A program made the position numbers and the translations under genes. Of a stretch of DNA of 64,000 nt, positions 26,701 through 38,170 are shown one piece after another. The notes below the pieces were generated by a model. The model did no database searches. It saw only the letters and a list, made by a program, of their open reading frames with translations, and was not told the origin of the DNA. Location of the stretch: NCBI RefSeq assembly GCF_047495875.1, contig NC_092467.1, positions 30,721,066 through 30,785,065 of the forward strand. The letters are read 5' to 3'. The stretch's first letter is position 1. Each line of letters opens with the position of its first letter. Source of the stretch: Pithys albifrons albifrons (taxonomy: Eukaryota > Chordata > Aves > Passeriformes > Thamnophilidae).

Positions 26701-28105
26701 CCCTTCTTGGTGGGTTGGGTTTTTTGTTCAGCTAAGATTCTTGCAGATTTTTAAAACCTGCTTTGAAAAATAAAATGAGCAACACAAGAAGAAACAAGCA
26801 TTACAGACTTCATAGTTCCTTTGTGTGTATGACCAGTTCACAGGAGAAAGAAATAAGAAAGGATGTTTAGAGTGATGTATTTTGAATAAACTTTATTTAG
26901 ATAATTCTCTTCTATGAGATGATGTCCAGTCCCATAGATTACACAAGACTGTAACTGTGTCATTACAGTCATAAAAGTGTTATCTCACTGTTAAATATTA
27001 AATAATCCACAGCCACTTCAATGGCTTATGCCTGACTTGCTTGTAAAATTTGCTTACATGCAGCTCAGCGCTGCCAAACACTCCTCCAGGTATTTACCTG
27101 CAGCCTCCTGGCTGCCAGGCAGCTGCAGCAGCAGGAGGACAAGTCTGACACTCAAGAGGTGAAGCAGAGAAATTGTCAGGTATTTAAACAGACATACGAG
27201 CCAGCAAACAGGAGTGGTTTTAATATTAGTAGCATTTTAGTCTTGCTCTCTAAACAAAAGAGGATTTACTTATTCACGTCTCAAGAATTACAAATTAATG
27301 AGTGGAACTGGAGTTAGTACTGAGGGCACCGAAATTCCTATGATTCAGTGTATTTATTGTTTTAATTGTTCATATTTCCTTTTCTTTGAGGGCTTTGGTG
27401 TCTGAGATTATTATGATGGTCACTGCCACATCTGTCTTGGATTCCTTATTCCTGAAGAATAGCCCTAAGCAGAGGGTGTTACAGAAGTATCTTGTTAGGA
27501 AGGAGCAGTCACAGACTTTTACGTAGCTGTAGATGATAAAAGGTACTGTTTTAGCACTGCCTGAAACTCCACCAGCACTGCTGGACTTGGTAGGTCCTAT
27601 ACAAGGAAGCCATTTCCACGGAGACTTGGAGGACTTGTCAGTCCCTCCTGTTAACAATAAATTCTTCTTTTCCACTATGAACCATTTGCAGCAAATTCTT
27701 ATCAGAAACTGGACAGATAAGTGAAAATATAAAAGGATGGATTGAGAGATTAGTTATGTATGGCATGTAAGACTGCAGTCTTTGAATCCAAGAGTAGTCC
27801 TGAGTCTTGTGGTGTTACCTACAAACTCAAAAGGGGATGTGAGCCTTGCCTATACCTGTACAAATAGTGTACCTGGGTCATGTACTCAGTGAGCACCAGT
27901 ACTCAGCATCCTATGTGTGATCAGCTAATGACAGAAGTGTGCAGAGCTTCAGGATTTTCACCTCCTGGCCTCTCTCTTTGCCCATTCTCTGCAGACCTCA
28001 AAGATATAAATGGCCTGGAGAAATCCTCCAGTTCCCATCTGTGGTCTTTGAATTCTTCTGCATCCCTCTTTCTACCCGACCCCTCTCTTCCTACCTGTAG
28101 AAACC
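23711..28105. other. Non-coding stretch with a small inverted-repeat patch
   Basis: No gene or interspersed repeat is recognised. Positions 27087-27100 read CAGGTATTTACCTG, a perfect palindrome. It is followed at 27104-27138 by a GC-rich hairpin whose arms start with CCTCCTG and end with CAGGAGG. I do not assign a function to either. Confidence 0.5.
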
Positions 28106-28326
28106 GAGCTGTAGTGATAGGACAAGGAGTAATGGGTGAATAGAAAGAGAGGAAATTTAGATTAGATATTAGGAAGAAATTCTGCCCTGTGAGGGTGGTG
28201 AGATACTGGCACAGGTTGCTCAGGGAGACTGTGGATGCCCCAACCCTGGCAGTGTTCAAGGCCAGGCAGGGGGGTTAGAATAGAATCTTTAGGTCCCTTC
28301 CAACCCTTAACAATCCATGATTCTAC
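28106..28326 (+). mobile_element. CR1 LINE 3' fragment with internal deletion, sense orientation
   Basis: It carries CR1 landmarks in order: 'gctgtagtgataggacaagg', 'ggaaatttagattagatatt', 'ccctgtgagggtggtgagat', 'gtgttcaaggccaggcaggg' and 'ggtcccttccaaccc', ending 'ccatgattct'. After 'ggccaggc' it jumps to the 'ggttagaatagaatc' part. About 50-60 bases normally found there are missing, including the 'cttggagcaacctgg' and 'tgtccctgcccat' segments. Confidence 0.93.
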
Positions 28327-29867
28327 CTGACCTACATGAGAGAAAGCTTGCACAGAGAGACACAGAAAGTTAATTTCTCACAGCACCAGAGAGCCTGAAA
28401 TATGTTTTACTTATGGGAAAATAGGGCATTTTAAAGATGGGCAATAGGTACAGCTATACCAGGAGTGTGTGGATGCACAGACAATATGGCATGAGAGTAT
28501 TATCATGTTTTAATATCAGCTTAGCTGCAGCTCAGTGTCCTGGAACAGAGATAGCAGTGTCCAGGTGCACCTCTGAAGACACTGAGAAAAGATAATGCCC
28601 AAAGAAGGGGCTCATCTTGTAATTGGGTTTCAGGTAACTCATCAGTTCCTCTTTTTGTGTGGTATCAGTCTCTCACAACAATAGTTTTAGATCTGTAAAA
28701 ACAGATTGAAAGGGACTAAGAAAGTGAATGGAACAAGCCACTCTGGCTTTTCTTTTACAGTGTCATTACTTTTGAAAGACTAAATCATTTGTGTTTGGGA
28801 TAGTGAATCATTATGTTGATGTTTAGCAATTGTGTCCTCCCTAAGCAAAGACTTAAATATTGACTCACCTCTGGTATTTCAAAGATCTGCTTCATGATGA
28901 TAATTTACGTCCTTAATTATCTGCAATTGATGTACATAAGAGTCATATTGAGATTATTACATGACATGAAAACTGTCAAAAATTGTTAATTTAAACAGGT
29001 TTTTATATCAGCCAATATTAAACCAACTGAAAACAATATAAAATTCAACAGGAATACAAAAATTGTGTCCTCCCAGAAAAGATTTTTTCAATTGGCTGGC
29101 ACATGGAACGAGTTCATCTTATATATGCCAATTTACAAATATGTCCAATAATAGTAGAGGGAGCAACTGTTCCACAGCTCTGCCAGTGTTCATCAGACAC
29201 AGTGACAGTAGCCACATCATTAATCTCATGGTATATTAGAAATAAAGTCACCAGAATGGAATGGTGTCAAAGGATAAATGTTTCCCCCCTTGAAAATAAA
29301 CTTCTCAGTTTCACTTCATTGTGTTGTCTTTTTTTTTCCCCCTTTCCACCCGCCCTCCTATAAATCCTTTGGTTTCACCTGGCATTTAGGTAACAGTAGG
29401 AGACCAATATCCTGTGTCAGAGCTCATTCTACAGTTATCAGTTTAGCATACCCTTAAATCCCCACGATTGCTGTGCCAAGACCAATCCTTCCTCTGCGAG
29501 GTTAAACATATGCATTACATATTGAAACAATGTAAGTAGCATGTAATTAGCACTGTTTATGCATTCGCACTTTAAATTATACTTCTAAACCTATGATGTT
29601 TTTGAAGGCACTTCATGTTAGAGAGACTTAAATGAGCATTCATCTTGTCATTTTTAACTTTATTCATAAATAACCCTCTAAATATATTTGAATGGTTTAT
29701 TGCATTAGAGCCCATGAACCGATGTACACATTCTCCCCTTAGATAATACAGTTCTTAACAGAATATCCTTTAAAATGATAAAACCCGTGAATGTGGCAAT
29801 TGAATTTACAAACAGTGTCATCGACAACTTTGACAAAAGATGTTTGAAGGGGGGGAGTGCTGGGGGA
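28327..29867. other. Non-coding stretch, partly candidate conserved DNA
   Basis: No gene is recognised. From about 29380 to 29830 the sequence is AT-rich, non-repetitive and holds several homeodomain-type TAAT cores, for example 'catgtaattagc' near 29541. That texture resembles conserved non-coding elements near developmental genes. Only cross-species alignment could confirm it. Confidence 0.35.
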
Positions 29868-29937
29868 CCTTTTTTCTGTCCTTTTTTCTTTTTTTTTCTT
29901 TTTTTCCCCTCCTCTTTTTTCCCCCTTTTTTTTTAAA
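29868..29937. repeat. Long pyrimidine tract (T-rich with C)
   Basis: About 70 bases on the + strand are nearly all T and C, including runs of 7-9 T. It is low-complexity sequence, and the complement accounts for the Lys-rich antisense frame here. Confidence 0.85.
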
Positions 29938-32900
29938 GCCTTGTTCCATAAGGATTATAGCTCCCCCGCTGTTTGGAAAAGATAATTTCACTTGTAACAC
30001 TAATAACTTGAGCAGGGAGAAGGCTGGCTGGGTGAATGGAATGCACTTCACTGCACATCTTGGCTTCGCTAGAAATCGGAAACAGATGGTCCTTGCGGCT
30101 GGCTTCCCACTCGGGCCCGCTCAGTGCCAGCCTGTGGTCGTTGGCTGGTTGCTGCTGGCACTGTGTGACTTGAACATAGTAGGACAGTGGCAAAAGAAAT
30201 CAAATCTTTTTCATTGAGCAGCAAACTGTAATGAAATTTGACAGATCTGACATTCTATACCCAACATCTAGTTAGAATATATTAACCTTTTAGTTTTCTT
30301 GAGCTCCTCTCCTACTAGTTACGAATCTCCTTATTAGAGGTTTGCAGTGGCTCTGGAGATGGCAGGAAAGGAATATTTTCTGCATGCCCTCTAATGTTGG
30401 AGCTCAAATACATATTTCAAATAGTAAAGGAAATGTGGAGATTCCAACTCCCCTCAGATTCTTAAACAAAAAAAACCCTGCTACTAATAGAGATAGTGAT
30501 TAGACACTTCTGTTAATATTTCACTCTAGATATAAAAAAACCCCAATAATAGTAAGGTGATATTCCACCACTGTGTGCTCAGTGTTTTCTGGGTATGTCT
30601 TGTATCCCCACCCCAGCACTACTTTTGATCCAGCTGCATCCAAATTGAGTTTGTGATTTTGCTGAACGCTTTTATTTATAAATCCATGAGTCTGCATTTA
30701 CTTAGATGGTATAGATTAGTTCAGGGCAGTATTCCTCCCTTCCCTCAAAACACTTCTCCTGCCTGATATTAACTTTTTTCCCCGATTAGTCTCTGTTCAG
30801 TCCTTCTCGAGGTCAAGTTGGCCTTGAGCCAGCCAAGCACGTGCTCCTGGGGGACAAGGACATCTCTTGGGTGAAGAGCATGTTGAAATGTTGTACTGAA
30901 TTATGGTCACAGATTAGAAAATAGTGGGTTATATTTGCACTTAAAAATAAATCTGGTTTATATTCCTTTACATTTTGGGTTGATAAAGAATTTTTACTTA
31001 TTTTTTAAAAATGTTTGTATTTGTCATTCCTTCGCCTTCACTCCTTTCATCTGTTCCTCCTGTTTCTTTCAGACATGAAGTCACAGCACTGTCTGTGATG
31101 TCAGTGTGTTTCCATATTGACAGACCGTTCTGTCAGAAACAAGATCTTGATGCTTGTTTCAGATGAGGCAAAAGGGGAATACAGATGGTAGGAAGAAAAT
31201 CAGAGGAGTGAGAGGGGAGTGGGGAGAAACACACACAACAGAGCTACAGGGGAAAATGCAGAGTCCAAAACCAACTTTTCCCGCAAAGGGGAAAGGACTA
31301 CTTTCCCTGGGTTCAGGAAGATCCTCCAAAATGTGTGTGTAACCTTAAGCAACCAGTAGAAGCTTTACCATTGCACTCATTTTGGCTCGGGAGTCCTTGA
31401 AGGTGCAGCAGCCGCGGTCACGTGCTGCTTCTCTCCTTGTTTACGCCTTCAGCAACAGCAGATCCTCTTGATTGAAGCCAGGATTATAGGATTTCCAAAA
31501 GCTAGAACACACTCGTTGTCAGCAACTTTGCATCGGTTCAGAGGCTGTCCAAAAATCAACTGCCTGCTCTCACGTGGCACTTGAACTAATTGTCGCTGTT
31601 TGAGATAAGGAAATCCTCTTCGTAACTCATCGAAGTTGAGGCTTCCCAAGGAAAACGCCTCCCAAATTAGGAACAGATCTAAAATCACACTGGTGCAACC
31701 AGCTGCAGAGGTTCTGAGCAATTGCAACTCGAGAAATAGGAGGAGGCAAAGGGAATAAAGAGAAGGTTAATGAGCAATGGGTGCAGTGCAATTAATAGAT
31801 AATCCAGTAACAAGGACTAAGATCCTAAAGATGTGTCTGGCGCTGGGAGCTGCACGCAGTTCTACCACATTTCTTTCACCAATGTGAATAGCAGAAGCCA
31901 ACATTTGGAGAAAGCACCAGCTATGCCAACATTTCTAATGCTCTCATGCATTCGGTTTCCAGTAGACTGTAAAATGCCAGCTTGATACAGTCATCTGAAT
32001 TAATATACTTTATTAGCCTTTTTTAGCATTCATTCCTGCTTCTGTACACTTGATAGCAACAGTATCCTCATCCAAATGTGCTGCTGAGGGGAGATACAGG
32101 GGCCTACTCACAGTTTGAACTGCTGCAGGTAACTCTGCTCAACAATTAAGCAAATTATTTGTGGGTAGTTGGCCACTTCTCCGGCAGGAAGTCAGAAAGA
32201 AACTGGCAACTACTTCAATCCATTGCTTGAGGCCTAAAGCTGTTGGAAAACAAACCTCTTCTCTGTAGCCCACGAGCATACACACCTAAGTTATTTCCAA
32301 CTTGAAATATCACTCCTGTATTACAAGCATTTTTATTTTGCAGCTGTGTCTGCACAAATGCCGATGCCACACGAAGGCTTTTCCTTTCTTCAGAACAGAT
32401 CTGATTTAGAAGCAAACATCTTTGTGGCTTATTAGTCTTTGGAAGGCATCGTTTTGTCCCAGTACTATTCACAGGGAGTGTTGTGTAGAATGCTGATTGA
32501 CAAGAGTTAAATTCAAAACATGTAGCCATTTTCTGGTGTGTGGTTTTTTTCCTGATTGAAGGAAAACTACTTAGATGTTTGTTTCCAAAACGGCATCTGT
32601 CAGCAATCAAAGGGGAAAAATTGCATAAAACAAATGCAATTGTTTGGAGTAGCATTTCCTGGATCATGTTAAATGCTTGATTTGCTCCCCATTATGCTCA
32701 CCAAATAATTTTATTTTCCACAATAATTGCAATATTTAACATGTTGTATTTAATCTTGTTTTAATGCTATTAACAACAGCCGCTTATGAAAGGAGTAATT
32801 GCTCTATGGGTAAGAACCCACCATCCCCAGCATCAGAAAGAACAATGGCAAAGTTAACTGCACCTAATTGTTCTGAATTTAAAACGCTGTTAACCACCAG

Positions 32901-35100
32901 CACTCCTCATTTCTTTCCTCATAACCACTCCACTGGCAGGAAGGAAATGGTTTCATGCTTCTGTCATTCATAATCTGAAAAGTGTATAATGTAAAAAAAA
33001 TATTTAGTTGGTATGTTTGTAATTAATATTGGGAGGTAAAGTCATGTACTGGTGTGGGAAGAAGTGGTTAATACAGCAATCCAGAGAAAGTTTGTCAGTA
33101 GCTCTGCAACTACACCAGGTGCTGAAAGCCCATATAGAACAGAGAGATATCAGAACTTGACTGGAATGATGTGCAGCACAACTGGGTATGAAATACTAAA
33201 TAAATAATAAGCAGGGTGGGTAAGTTGATGGGTTTGAGAGGCAGGAGCAGAGAGAGCAGCATAAAATTGAATCTGACACCGATTCAAGGGCTGATTGTTA
33301 CTTAGTGCTTTGCCTTATATTTTGTGTGATTATTTGGAGGGAGGTTTTTTCCAGCAAGCAGCGACCCACCAAAAGGACAGGTAACAAACCTGCAGTAGCA
33401 GAAGACGATAAACACTTTCCCCAGCCAGAGCATAGGACAGTTCCTGGCACAGTGTCCATCTTTTTTTTTTTCCTGGACTGGAAATAAAAGTTAACACTTC
33501 CCATGCTAGTCAGACCCTTTCCTGTAAAGTGCAGTGGGATTGTACCTGCTACCTGGAGCTAGAAGTGCAAACTGGGATGCTGAGTTGGTGCATAGATTAT
33601 TCACTAATATATTTTTTGTGTAGTCCAAAGAGATTGTAAGGCTGTGGCAAAAATAAACCCTAACCCTTGCATATTACAGTAGCTGTTTGTACCTACCCTA
33701 AATCATTTGCTTATCATCTCACACATCACAGAAATGTGAAGGTATTATTGAAGCTCAATGAAAGTTCTGTCCTGCACTGAATGGCAGTTCTGTAATCTGT
33801 GCAGCCCAGAATGATCGTTTTGCTGTGGCAAAATAGTTAAACAACAGTTAGTACATAAAACAATCCAAGGAAGAATTGTGTGCCCACGAGCTCCCCTTTT
33901 TGATACAAACAGAAAAGGATATTGTTTAAAATCAAGTGGATGTTTTTAATACGTTTTCCTCTTGCATCCAAATCACGAAAAGATTTGCAGAGCTGAGCTG
34001 TTTCTGAGTGAGCAAGTTGTACCAGCCATAGTAACTCCACTGCCCTAAGAAATATTGTTGGTGAGAGAGTCTGTTTGCCAGTTCAGGAGTTCATTTTTCC
34101 AAGCACTTGAGGAAAGGCACCACAGTATAGGCTGGAATGCCCTGTCAGTGAGGGGTGGTGGGCACAGCCCAGCAACTGTCGCTCTGTGACACAGCAGGGT
34201 GGGTTACATGGAGAGCATTCACTGCCTGCTTAATAGGCAGCTGTCATAAAAGTAATACTTCTGTTGGACTTGCAGTGCTCCAGAAGAAGTGGGAAATTGG
34301 GAGAATCTGTGATGATCTTTGACTTTGCTGTCCAGGAAATGGATTTTAATATTGGACAACAGCAGGATTTCATAACTTTTCAAAATTGTTTGGTTTGGAG
34401 TTGTCTTTTCCCAAGTTATCTGTCAATTCCTCGCGTAAATATTGAGCGTTGTAGAGAAGTTTGGTAGGAGGGAAAAACAAACCTCTGTGAGTTTGGTGGT
34501 TGTCACCTGATGGTATCAGAAAGTGTAACATTAGAAATCAGTTTTTAAAAATACAGCACCAAATTTATATTAAATATATATATAAAGGGAATTGTTCAGT
34601 TCATAGGGGGCACTTTGAACCTTCACATGAAAAGTCATTCATTTAAACAATATGATCTGATATCTAAAATCAAGAAGGAGCAAAGAGCCAAAACTTTAAT
34701 GTCTCAAAAAATGAAAGAGCATTTGATTCCTCAGAAAGCGTCTGTCACTGGATCGAGAAATTAACTGGTGCATTTTATACTTTTACCTTTCACTGCCTTA
34801 ATGATTATATGCACAATTATGAAATAGAGAAAGATGCAATTTTTTTCCTTTTTTTGCTCAGTCTTTCCCCCCCGCAGTCACGTACATGAGAAAAGTAGCT
34901 GCGATAAACAGATACTGAATCAGACTGAAAGTCTTAAAAAAAAACAACCACCCAAAACATTGCATGATAGTCTCTAAGCAGTTCCATCTGTCAAGCAGAA
35001 ATTTTAGGCTAATAGCCTGTGGCGATCTCCCTCCACAGTCCACTACCTGCCTTTGTCCTATTAAATCTCTTTATTCTTCTTAAAAAAGAAAAAAGAGGAA
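29938..35100. other. Non-coding DNA upstream of the NFI exon
   Basis: No gene or named repeat is recognised. The antisense frame at 32215-32667 (150 codons) shows no domain or splice pattern. The block around 32660-32780 is AT-rich and non-repetitive, resembling conserved non-coding DNA. As it lies directly upstream of a developmental transcription factor exon, distal regulatory elements are expected here, but none is demonstrated. Confidence 0.45.
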
Positions 35101-35205
35101 AGGAAAGAAAAACCTTGCAGACCAAAATCATCTGAGTGATGAAGCCCTAATTTTGACCGCCTCTCTTTGATGTTGAGCAGTGGGTTCTTATTTAAAAAAA
35201 AAAGA

Positions 35206-35252
35206 GTGAGTGAGAGAGGGGGAGAGAGAGGGAGAGAGAGAGAGAGAGAGGA
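35206..35252. repeat. (GA)n microsatellite in the leader/promoter region
   Basis: Almost uninterrupted GA dinucleotides with a few extra G bases. GA tracts near promoters can be nucleosome-poor GAGA-type elements. Its position about 200-250 bases before the start codon makes that possible but unproven. Confidence 0.85.
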
Positions 35253-35354
35253 GAAGACAGTGCTAGGAGCAGATGACTTTTCATCTCCACTTCACCTTGC
35301 CACTGGGTCTGTGAGAGATTGGTTCATTGTCAAGGAGATTTTTTTTTTTTACCC

Positions 35355-35423
35355 ATGATTCCATATGGTATGGACCGGGCTACATGTTGCCCAACATGCC
35401 AGTGCAAATGTTTTCTCAATTAG
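35355..35423 (+). other. Upstream ORF 1 (22 codons plus stop)
   Basis: The ATG at 35355 has a poor context (C at -3). An in-frame second ATG at 35370 has a strong one (G at -3, G at +4). The peptide is cysteine-rich near its end (CCPTCQCKC) and stops at TAG 35421-35423, 29 bases before the main start. Upstream ORFs like this normally lower or gate translation of the main frame. Whether the leader really includes it depends on the unmapped transcription start. Confidence 0.4.
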
Positions 35424-35446
35424 GTGTCTTATCTCCCGTGAGTTAG
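35384..35446 (+). other. Upstream ORF 2 overlapping ORF 1 (20 codons plus stop)
   Basis: It starts at ATG 35384 in a different frame from ORF 1 and stops at TAG 35444-35446, six bases before the main ATG. The frame is open further back to about 35315. It contains a consensus donor-like GTGAGT at 35438-35443 (after CCC). The frame could therefore be part of an alternative coding exon rather than an upstream ORF. Confidence 0.35.
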
Positions 35447-35452
35447 CATCAG

Positions 35453-35548
35453 ATGAAGCTTGCTGACAGCATAATGGCAGGGAAAACCTCCGACGGCTCC
35501 ATCAAATGGCAGCTCTGCTACGACATCTCGGCCAGAACTTGGTGGATG
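35453..35548 (+). CDS. NFIA: Nuclear factor I, alternative first coding exon (partial gene)
   Basis: NFI proteins are dimeric nuclear transcription factors that bind TTGGC(N5)GCCAA through an N-terminal domain and act in neural, glial and other development. This exon encodes 32 residues, starting MKLADSIMAG and ending SARTWWM, with the core SDGSIKWQLCYDI. I recognise it as the alternative N-terminus of NFI, which replaces the usual MYSPLCLTQ-type start. The exon ends in phase 0 at donor ATG|GTGAGT (35548/35549), so it can join the next exon, which starts with the residues DEFHPF in this family; that exon is outside the window. The first ATG has a poor context (C at -3). The second, at Met8 (35474), has A at -3 and G at +4, so initiation there is likely too. 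The NFIA form I remember has Val7 and Ala12 where this has Ile and Thr, so the paralogue NFIB is not excluded. Family assignment is firm; paralogue is not. Confidence 0.7.
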
Positions 35549-35843
35549 GTGAGTTGGCAGCAGGGCTGCTTTTTTTTTTCTCCCTTTTCTACTTTCCCTC
35601 CCTCTTTGACAAAATGTCCCAGACCTCACATTTATCAAATTAACATTTGATTTTTTTCACACTCTGCAGTAGAGCAGCCTCACACTTGCCCCACTTGTGT
35701 GCTTTCCCCTGTGTAACAGGAGACCGCTAATGTGCACTACAGTTTCCAGAGGGAAGCTTTTTCAATTCTCCTTAAGGGGGAAAAAAAAAAGTATGCAAAG
35801 AAGTAGTTTGAAAAAGCCTCGTTGTGCAGAGTAACTTGTCTCA

Positions 35844-36122
35844 GTCGGCTGCCCAGCGCTCAGTTTGTTTTACTTTATCTGCTGCTTTCCAGCGTCGGTG
35901 TGCGCGTGCATTTTTTACCATGCAATATTTTGTAAAGAGGGGAGGTGGAAAGTTCACTCCGTTACCCAGCGAGGCACTCACTGTAAAAGCCTGGGACGGT
36001 GCGGTCGTGGCGTGGTGGAAAATCATCACGTGTGAGAGGAGCGCGGTTTGCGAGGTGCTGCCTTCCAGCCGAGACCCCGATCTAACTTTTCCCTCCGCTT
36101 GTTTGCGTTAGAACAGGTTCCC
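35844..36122. promoter_or_regulatory. CpG-enriched patch just downstream of the NFI first exon
   Basis: I count about 21 CpG dinucleotides in about 280 bases, while most of the window has about one or fewer per 100 bases. It begins some 300 bases after the splice donor and contains CACGTG-like and GCGCGG stretches. A second small CpG run lies at 36643-36676. This fits the downstream part of a CpG-island promoter, which supports transcription starting near this exon. Confidence 0.55.
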
Positions 36123-38170
36123 GGGCTGTGCTGACCTGGAGCCATGTGTTACAGATCCCACAGAGTCTGGCTCTAGCTGCTCTTGGGCGCAATTAAAGTT
36201 TCAATAAAGTCCCAACGTGCTCCGTAGAACGAGTTAACTAGCATGTCATGGTCAGCCGGGCCAGACAACCTTTGACATCTTGAATCTATAAGAGGTATAG
36301 TGAGTTAGGAGGATGCACAATAGCCCATTGTAGCAGAAGATGCAAGTCCTGTTGCGAGGAAGAGAGTCCTCAAATCATTACTGCCCTCGTTAGCGTGTTG
36401 TCCGTTAGGGATTAATTCGTTAGCAGCGCATTTTTAGTTTTCTGTAATTATTATTCTTGTGGCAAGCGTGAATTCTTCCAGTGAGAGGAAAAGTTTGCTG
36501 CCAGGACAATGAATGTATTATCCGCTCCTAACTGGACCGTGAACCTCAGCTCATTTCACATAGATATCAGTTAAAAAAGGACTGGCGAGTGGAATTACAA
36601 AACAAGGCATGATCACTTTCATTGTATGATACGCTGAAACAAGTCGGGGGCTTTCCCTCCCCCTCGCCGCCCCGGACCAATTTTGGTATCATTTGGAAAG
36701 TTTAAGACCTCAGAGGACTTGAAAGACTTTTAAAAGTGAGATCCGGAAGGTTTTTATTCTGCAGCTTGGTGGTGGCCATTGTGCATGTCATGTGGCTTGT
36801 ATTTAAAGGTGTTTGGGCTCGGGGTTTTCCGTTTTGTTTTGTCTAAACTCTTAATTTTTTTAAGCGTCTCTTAGAGGTTTGCCAGCGGTTGCCAGTGAAA
36901 TGTAACATGCAGCATTTGGTTAATGGGAATAGGGAAGGGTAACCACTTTACTTATAGTACTGATTTTCCAATTAGACTTTCTGCCAGGAGAAGTTGGAGG
37001 GGGAAGGGATATTTGCATGCACATAAACTGTTGATTATTCATGTGACTTTTTTTTTAGCTTGTTAAACCCCTGTAAATAAGAGTATTGATTTTTACTTAT
37101 CGTTTTCAAAACAAAGTTTTTCAACTACCTGTTTTAGCCACAAAGATTTATATCATGCTGTGATTTTTGCCTTATTCTAAGCTATTTGTATATTTTATTA
37201 CCACTCCTCTTTTATTGTCTATCGGCTGCTTTTATGATGAGGTATGTCCGTGTTTATTATTTAATAAGTATCCTCCAACCTTACTAGGCAGTTTTTATCC
37301 CTCTGTAGAAAGTGTCCGAGGAAGTTTCATTTCAGTCACATCTATTCCACAGATGTTTTAGTACTGTGAATATAATATGTAAAAATCCTGGAAACATTTA
37401 GTAATACACTTGCCTAAAAATAAACAGTTTTATAACCACACATGCTGTTGTTTAGATTAAACATTGCAGAAAGTTCTCCTTAAACTTGAACGTCACACCA
37501 TTTATTTTCTAGCAGAAAAAAAATCACTAAAATTGCCTTTTTTTTTGTAGAAGTTGTGCTAGATGAAAGAGATGTTATTTTTAGCTGAGATGAATAATTC
37601 AAGGTCTTTACAATAGATGTGTTAATTGCAAATAATTTTCATACAAAGTTTCAATTATTGATGGAGTAATAAGCAGGTTTTCATACACTACTAATCTAAA
37701 GCATGCAACAAAAAGTAGATATATTTTTTCTTACCCCCCAAACCTCATCCCATTCGCCACATTCTTTTAATCAAAAGTAAGCTAGAGAGCAGATTTTAAT
37801 GTTTTAAAGACAAATAAAGCTTTGAAAATTACCTCATGCATGGTCTGGCTGCACAAAATCTCAGCTGCACAGTGCTAAACTTCGGTTTGGTACTGCCAGC
37901 ATACAAAGAGATGAGTGAATACCCCTTGCACCCATATGGACTCAGCTGCCAGCACTGGGATATGCAATTTTGCTTTTTAATGAATCGTAAACAATTTGTG
38001 TGTCAAGCGAGGGAGTTTGTTTTCTTTCTGGAGCAGGTTCTAAATCCATTTGAAGCTATGGCTGTGCACTGTACTGGAGTCTTATGCCCAAATTTAAAGG
38101 TTCTGTGTCATTTGGATGAAAGGACCTGTTATAATGAAAGAAACGGCTTTATAAAAGGCTGGGTGTAGTA
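36123..38170. other. Intronic DNA, possible conserved regulatory sequence
   Basis: No repeat or gene is recognised. It holds a perfect octamer ATTTGCAT at 37011-37018 (POU-type site) and many AT-rich stretches. A frame at 37836-38168 (+, 110 codons) has no recognisable content. Confidence 0.4.

Larger units (their letters stand above)
35101..35452 (+). promoter_or_regulatory. Promoter-proximal/5' leader region of the NFI alternative first exon
   Basis: This stretch immediately precedes the coding start and should contain the 5' untranslated region. I cannot place the transcription start: there is no convincing TATA box, only an A-rich run near 35191-35202. It holds a GA repeat, a T12 run at 35339-35350 and two short upstream ORFs. 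An upstream splice acceptor cannot be excluded, because the T12 run could act as a pyrimidine tract. Confidence 0.5.

Noticed and set aside
30818..30832. NFI-like site TTGGC-N5-GCCAG (9 of 10 consensus bases), with a second 9/10 site at 10395-10409; possible autoregulation.
   Set aside because: About two sites with no more than one mismatch are expected by chance in 64 kb, which is what I found.
32215..32667. 150-codon antisense frame.
   Set aside because: No recognisable protein features, and it sits in DNA that looks like ordinary upstream sequence.
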